Source: JABMQW01 sp964439935 (lineage in GTDB: Bacteria; Fidelibacterota; Marinisomatia; Marinisomatales; TCS56). From it: 64,000 nt of DNA. The notes beneath the pieces were generated by a model. The model was not told the DNA's origin. It saw only the letters and a program-made list of their open reading frames with translations, and searched no databases. Below, piece by piece: positions 60,419 through 64,000 of this stretch. The first letter of the stretch is position 1, and each line of letters begins with the position of its first letter. Where the stretch lies: assembly GCA_964439935.1 (NCBI GenBank), contig CAYTPW010000018.1, forward strand, positions 1 through 64,000, written 5' to 3'. The position numbers and the translations under genes were made by a program.

Positions 60419-61780
60419 CTAAGTCAAGGGAAAGGTCAATTCCTGCTGTAATTTAGTAACCAGTTGCTTGATCCGCGGTTCTTTCTTCTTGCGTTTCTCG
60501 ATCATTCGACAAGCATGGAGTACAGTGGTATGGTCACGGCCGCCAAAATGCAGGCCCAGCTCGACCAGTGGCGTACCAAGAATTTCCCGGCAGAGGTAAA
60601 TGGCCACCTGGCGAGCTTCGACCAATGGTTTTTTGCGGCTGGGACTGACCAGCGCGGTTTCTTTATGGTTGGTTGCTTCCGCCACCCGGCCGATGATATC
60701 CTCGATTGTCAGTTCGGTCACAAATTGCTTGCCAAGACGATCCTTTACGGCCTGCTTGACCATGGCCATGTCAATCTCACGATTGGTCAGGGAAGAATGG
60801 GCCAGTACCCGGATAATCGTGCTTTCCAGTTCCCGCACATTATTCTTGATGTGGGTAGCCATGAATTCAACGATATCGTAAGGAAGGTCGAGTCCGTTCT
60901 GCTCGGCTTTATCCAGCAGGATAGCCACCCGCACCTCAAAATCCGGCGGCTGAATATCCACTGCCAGCCCAGAGCGGAATCGGGACAATAACCGATCCTG
61001 GAGACCACTCATTTCGCCGGGATAGCGATCGGCGGTCAGTACAATCTGTCGACCCGCCTGATAAAGCTCATTAAAAGTATGAAAGAATTGTTCCTGGGTC
61101 TGTTCCTTGTTCTGAAAAAACTGGATGTCATCAATCAAAAGTATATCGGCACTGCGGTAGCGGCGGGAAAATTCAATGGTATTATTCTTCTGAATCGATG
61201 AAATAAAGTCCAGAGTAAATTTCTCGCTGGTAGCACAGATCACTTTCAATTCCTGCCGCAGGTGCACCAAGTGATTGCCGATAGCATGCATCAGGTGGGT
61301 TTTCCCCAGACCCACCCCACCATAGATCACCAGTGGGTTGAAATTGGGTTGCCCGGGTGTTTCCGCTACCGAGGTGGCCGCTGCCCTTGCAAACTGGTTA
61401 TTTGCACCTTCTATAAAAGTGGAAAACGTATAGCGTGGATTCAATTGGGGCGGTTCCTGGGGAGGCTTGGGCTTGGGCGTCAGGGGTGCCCCGGTAATAT
61501 CAAGGCCAACTTTGATACTTTCGGGGGAAACAGTATATTTTACTTTGATTTCCGACTGGAGAATTTTTGCCAGCGTTCGTTCAATTAAAACCGTATAGTG
61601 GCTTTCGATCCATTCGAAAAAAAACTGGTTGGGCACCTCAAGGATCAACTCCCTATCCGTAAGCGCGATCGGTGCGATCGGTTCGAACCAGGTACTGTAG
61701 GCATGATCCGGCACTGATTGCCGTAATATTTCCTTAGTACTATCCCAAACGGTTTCGTGTGTTATGATCAGGTTATCCAC
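60419..61780 (-). CDS. dnaA: Chromosomal replication initiator DnaA
   Basis: An AAA+ ATPase that opens the origin. 453 residues from a GTG at 61780. N-terminal DnaB-contact domain (about 1-90, 'HAYSTWFEPIAPI'), a short variable linker (about 100-115), AAA+ core with Walker A 'GGVGLGKTHLMH' (154-) and Walker B 'DILLIDDIQFF' (Asp217/218), and a C-terminal helix-turn-helix with the signature 'FGGRDHTTVLHACRMI'. The start codon lies inside a DnaA box (61773-61781), suggesting direct autorepression. Confidence 0.97.
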   Translation of the reverse strand: MDNLIITHETVWDSTKEILRQSVPDHAYSTWFEPIAPIALTDRELILEVPNQFFFEWIESHYTVLIERTLAKILQSEIKVKYTVSPESIKVGLDITGAPLTPKPKPPQEPPQLNPRYTFSTFIEGANNQFARAAATSVAETPGQPNFNPLVIYGGVGLGKTHLMHAIGNHLVHLRQELKVICATSEKFTLDFISSIQKNNTIEFSRRYRSADILLIDDIQFFQNKEQTQEQFFHTFNELYQAGRQIVLTADRYPGEMSGLQDRLLSRFRSGLAVDIQPPDFEVRVAILLDKAEQNGLDLPYDIVEFMATHIKNNVRELESTIIRVLAHSSLTNREIDMAMVKQAVKDRLGKQFVTELTIEDIIGRVAEATNHKETALVSPSRKKPLVEARQVAIYLCREILGTPLVELGLHFGGRDHTTVLHACRMIEKRKKKEPRIKQLVTKLQQELTFPLT

Positions 61781-61955
61781 AGGCTATCCACAAATACCAA
61801 TATATTAATTTAGCGCTGTTTCATTATTCAGAACAAAGGGCAATTACAGTATATTCTACTTTATCCTGGTATGTTTATCCACAGCCCACACCGGTATTTA
61901 TATTGTTATTATTGCATCTTTTTATTTACTTTTGCAGGCTAAAAACGGAGTGATA
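61773..61955. other. Probable replication origin (oriC) region with DnaA boxes
   Basis: TTATCCACA perfect boxes at 61773-61781 and 61875-61883, plus CTATCCACA at 61784-61792, all on the plus strand. AT-rich stretches (61793-61850 and 61894-61935) lie between and beside them and could serve as the unwinding element. The location between dnaA and rpmH is the classical bacterial origin position. A third near-box TTATCC is at 61861. Confidence 0.7.
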
Positions 61956-62090
61956 ATGAAGCGGACGTTCCAACCAAGCAGAAGAAAGCGCAAAAACCGT
62001 CATGGTTTCCGGGCCCGTATGGCCACCGTTGGCGGAAGAAATGTGCTGCGTCGCCGGCGTGCAAAAGGACGCAAGGTTTTATCAGCATAA
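61956..62090 (+). CDS. rpmH: Ribosomal protein bL34
   Basis: A 44-residue ribosomal protein of the large subunit with the family pattern 'MKRTFQPSRRKRKNRHGFRARM' cut short here to 'MKRTFQPSRRKRKNRHGF' and ending 'RRAKGRKVLSA'. CGGAG lies about 7 bp before the ATG. It is divergent from dnaA across the presumed origin and heads the rpmH-yidD-yidC group. Confidence 0.98.
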   Translation: MKRTFQPSRRKRKNRHGFRARMATVGGRNVLRRRRAKGRKVLSA

Positions 62091-62106
62091 ATAAGCGAAA
62101 CCTGTT

Positions 62107-62340
62107 TTGGTTTTATCTATAATCAACCAAGCACTGCGGACAATAGTCTCGGCGTTTATTCGCAGTTATAAGTTTTTTTTGTCGCCGGTACTTGGCAGCA
62201 GTTGCCGTTTTCATCCCACCTGCAGCAACTATGCCCTGGAAGCGTATCAAAAACGTTCATTTCTCCGGGCCACCCAAATCGTAATCAAACGCTTAGCTAA
62301 ATGTCATCCCTACCATCCTGGTGGTTATGACCCCCTGTAA
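62107..62340 (+). CDS. yidD: Membrane protein insertion efficiency factor YidD
   Basis: A 77-residue small protein that helps YidC insert membrane proteins. Typical motif 'CRFHPTCSNYALEAY' and 'AKCHPYHPGGYDPL'. The start is a TTG at 62107; no in-frame ATG is available. It lies 16 bp after rpmH and 3 bp before yidC. rnpA, which usually sits between rpmH and yidD, is absent here. Confidence 0.93.
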   Translation: MVLSIINQALRTIVSAFIRSYKFFLSPVLGSSCRFHPTCSNYALEAYQKRSFLRATQIVIKRLAKCHPYHPGGYDPL

Positions 62341-62343
62341 ATA

Positions 62344-64000
62344 ATGGATCGAAATACTGTCATCGCCTTTTTCCTGATCGCACTGGTAATTTTCCTGTGG
62401 CCGGTATACATGGATTATGTTTCTCCCCCGAAACCAGTTGTAGAACCGGCAACCCGGTCCACCGAAACAACACCCGAACCAGTTGAAACGGTACCGGTGA
62501 TCCGCCCAACCCCAACAATGCCGTCACCACCGGTAACAGCGGTATCCACCGACTCCGCTCTACCCGACGCAGCGGAGAAAATAATCCGTATCGATCATAC
62601 CCTTTACAAGGCCGACATATCGAATCTGAATGGCGGGTCGATCATCTCTTTCCAGTTGAAAAATTATCAACGATTCGACTCCACCCAGGTTGAGTTGATT
62701 TATGAAAAAAACAGATCCAACCTGCTGATATCATTTGTTTCCGTCTTGGATGGCCAACAAGTCAATTTAAATAACAGCTGGTATTTTGATGAAACGATAA
62801 CCACTAGGAATATCACTGACGAACCAGTTGAATTGACATTTTATACTTTTTACAATGATCAACGTGTTGAAAAAACACTCGTCGTTAATCCGGAAACCTA
62901 TCAAATCGACCTAAAGGCCAACCTGGTGCCTGTTTCGGCCTATGTTTCTCAAGGGCTTTTTACGATTCAATGGCCCCACGGTTTACCGATAACGGAAAAA
63001 AACATTAAAGATGATCTAACCTATTTCAAGGGATACGCCTATCTTGGGGACGATTTACATACACCCAAAGCAAAGCCTGAATTGAAACTTGAGCGTCTGA
63101 TCGGCCAGACTGGTTGGGTGGCGGCCCGCACCAAATATTTTGTTGTAGCTTTGATACCTGATAGGCCAGCCCCGTCGGCAGAAATTGGCGGCTATGCAGT
63201 AAACAGCAATAAAATAAAACGGAATATTTACACCGTCGCGCTTCATCGGGAATCCGCCGAACCCAGCATGACTAAATTATTTTTAGGTCCCCTGGAATAC
63301 AATCGCGTTAAGGCTCTAGGCGTAAACCTTGAGCGCGTCATGAATTTCGGCTGGTCCTTCATCCGGCCGATAGCCAAAGGTGTGCTGTATCTCCTTACCA
63401 AGATGCATGTCGGTATTCCTAATTATGGTATCGTATTGATAATCTTCGCTGTTTTGGTAAAAATCCTGGTTTACCCGCTTACTAAGAAAAGTCACCAGTC
63501 TACCAAGGAAATGCAGGCGGTCCAACCTCTGGTGACTGAACTCAAGGAAAAATATAAGAACAATCCTCAAAAACTCAATCAGGAAACCATGGCCCTGTAC
63601 AAAGAGCATGGTGTAAATCCCTTGGGTGGTTGCCTGCCACTGCTGCTCCAAATGCCCCTGCTGTTTGCTTTGTTTCAGGTCTTCCGGTCAACGATTGAGC
63701 TACGGGGCGCCCATTTTGTGTGGTGGATATCCGATCTTTCCAGTCCGGACACAATTTTTTACCTGCCTTTCAGTATCCCCATCTATGGCGACCAGGTCAG
63801 CGTATTGCCAATTGTCATGGGGGTGTCCATGTTCATCCAGCAAAAGATGATGCCGACCCAGGCCTCTGGTCAGCAAAAATATATGTCCTACTTTATGACC
63901 GGCTTTTTCATGCTGCTGTTCAATAATTTCCCTTCCGGACTCAATCTTTATTATACCCTCTTTAATGTTTTAACCATCCTGCAGCAAAAATACCTTACCC
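62344..64000 (+). CDS. yidC: Membrane protein insertase YidC, 3' end beyond the window
   Basis: An open frame from ATG 62344 runs off the window (552 codons seen). An N-terminal transmembrane anchor ('VIAFFLIALVIFLWPVYM'), a Pro/Thr-rich linker, a large periplasmic beta-sandwich domain (about 70-320, 'RIDHTLYKADISNLNGGSI', 'WVAARTKYFVVALIP'), and then the Oxa1 core starting 'FGWSFIRPIAKGVLYLL', with 'YGIVLIIFAVLVKILVYPLT', 'HGVNPLGGCLPLLLQMPLLF' and 'PSGLNLYYTLFNVL'. This is the Gram-negative long form. It inserts proteins into the inner membrane together with YidD and SecYEG. Confidence 0.97.
   Translation, partial: MDRNTVIAFFLIALVIFLWPVYMDYVSPPKPVVEPATRSTETTPEPVETVPVIRPTPTMPSPPVTAVSTDSALPDAAEKIIRIDHTLYKADISNLNGGSIISFQLKNYQRFDSTQVELIYEKNRSNLLISFVSVLDGQQVNLNNSWYFDETITTRNITDEPVELTFYTFYNDQRVEKTLVVNPETYQIDLKANLVPVSAYVSQGLFTIQWPHGLPITEKNIKDDLTYFKGYAYLGDDLHTPKAKPELKLERLIGQTGWVAARTKYFVVALIPDRPAPSAEIGGYAVNSNKIKRNIYTVALHRESAEPSMTKLFLGPLEYNRVKALGVNLERVMNFGWSFIRPIAKGVLYLLTKMHVGIPNYGIVLIIFAVLVKILVYPLTKKSHQSTKEMQAVQPLVTELKEKYKNNPQKLNQETMALYKEHGVNPLGGCLPLLLQMPLLFALFQVFRSTIELRGAHFVWWISDLSSPDTIFYLPFSIPIYGDQVSVLPIVMGVSMFIQQKMMPTQASGQQKYMSYFMTGFFMLLFNNFPSGLNLYYTLFNVLTILQQKYLT

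Noticed and set aside
60464..60991. Plus-strand open frame inside dnaA
   Set aside because: It is antisense to conserved DnaA domains and has no family features.
1..64000. tRNA, rRNA, CRISPR array, insertion sequence or prophage
   Set aside because: I looked through intergenic stretches and saw no cloverleaf, spaced repeat array, transposase or integrase; a covariance-model scan would be needed to exclude small RNAs.

Overview
The window reads as a chromosome segment of a Gram-negative bacterium of the FCB group, most likely a Neomarinimicrobiota (SAR406/Marinimicrobia) or close relative such as Calditrichota/KSB1. The reasons are a giant secreted protein with a 'YPNPFNP'-type C-terminal sorting domain, many outer-membrane barrels ending in an aromatic residue, an ExbB-ExbD-ExbD-TonB set, and a Wolinella-like five-helix succinate/fumarate oxidoreductase. 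This placement is inference from protein style; there is no rRNA in the window. I saw no tRNA, rRNA, CRISPR array, insertion sequence or prophage. Coding density is high and most genes sit in short same-strand operons.

Layout. 1-5.4 kb: edge of a secreted FG-GAP-like protein, an outer-membrane protein, an S41 processing protease and an exbB-exbD-exbD-tonB energy-transduction operon. 5.5-11.9 kb (minus strand): succinate/fumarate:quinone oxidoreductase in the order C-A-B, and pyruvate phosphate dikinase. 12.1-18.1 kb: an overlapping trio of a GT39 membrane glycosyltransferase, a 1052-residue sensor kinase with an FG-GAP/UnbV sensor region, and a sigma-54-type response regulator. 18.3-24.3 kb: a strange basic lipoprotein, a FadL/PorV-like barrel, a glutamate-cysteine ligase-like enzyme with a class I amidotransferase, and tryptophanase.

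24.4-31.9 kb holds the most interesting locus. It is a seven-gene minus-strand operon with its own consensus promoter and terminator. It encodes, in transcription order, a secreted regulatory-like protein, a coiled-coil/TPR periplasmic protein, an outer-membrane barrel with TPRs, MotA, MotB, a heavily rebuilt FliF-like protein and FliG. No flagellar rod, hook, filament, export, FliM or FliN gene is present in the window. I interpret it as a flagellum-free rotary motor that may be coupled to the outer membrane.

32-44.3 kb is mixed metabolism and envelope: M32 carboxypeptidase, TPR lipoprotein, aldo/keto reductase, methyltransferase, Kdo/WaaP-like kinase, LiaF-like protein, porin, EamA transporter, PlsC-type acyltransferase, and a tight trio of class III aminotransferase, uncharacterised protein and C69 peptidase. 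44.3-50.5 kb is a three-gene operon of secreted/outer-membrane proteins, including a FecR-domain protein with six internal repeats. 50.8-59.6 kb holds ssb and the 2724-residue secreted protein. 59.8-64 kb is the replication-origin neighbourhood: lexA, dnaA, DnaA boxes, rpmH, yidD and yidC. The usual rnpA is missing from between rpmH and yidD.

Four promoters that I could read share a TTGAC(A/T) - 18 bp - TANNNT layout, and several perfect intrinsic terminators delimit the operons.
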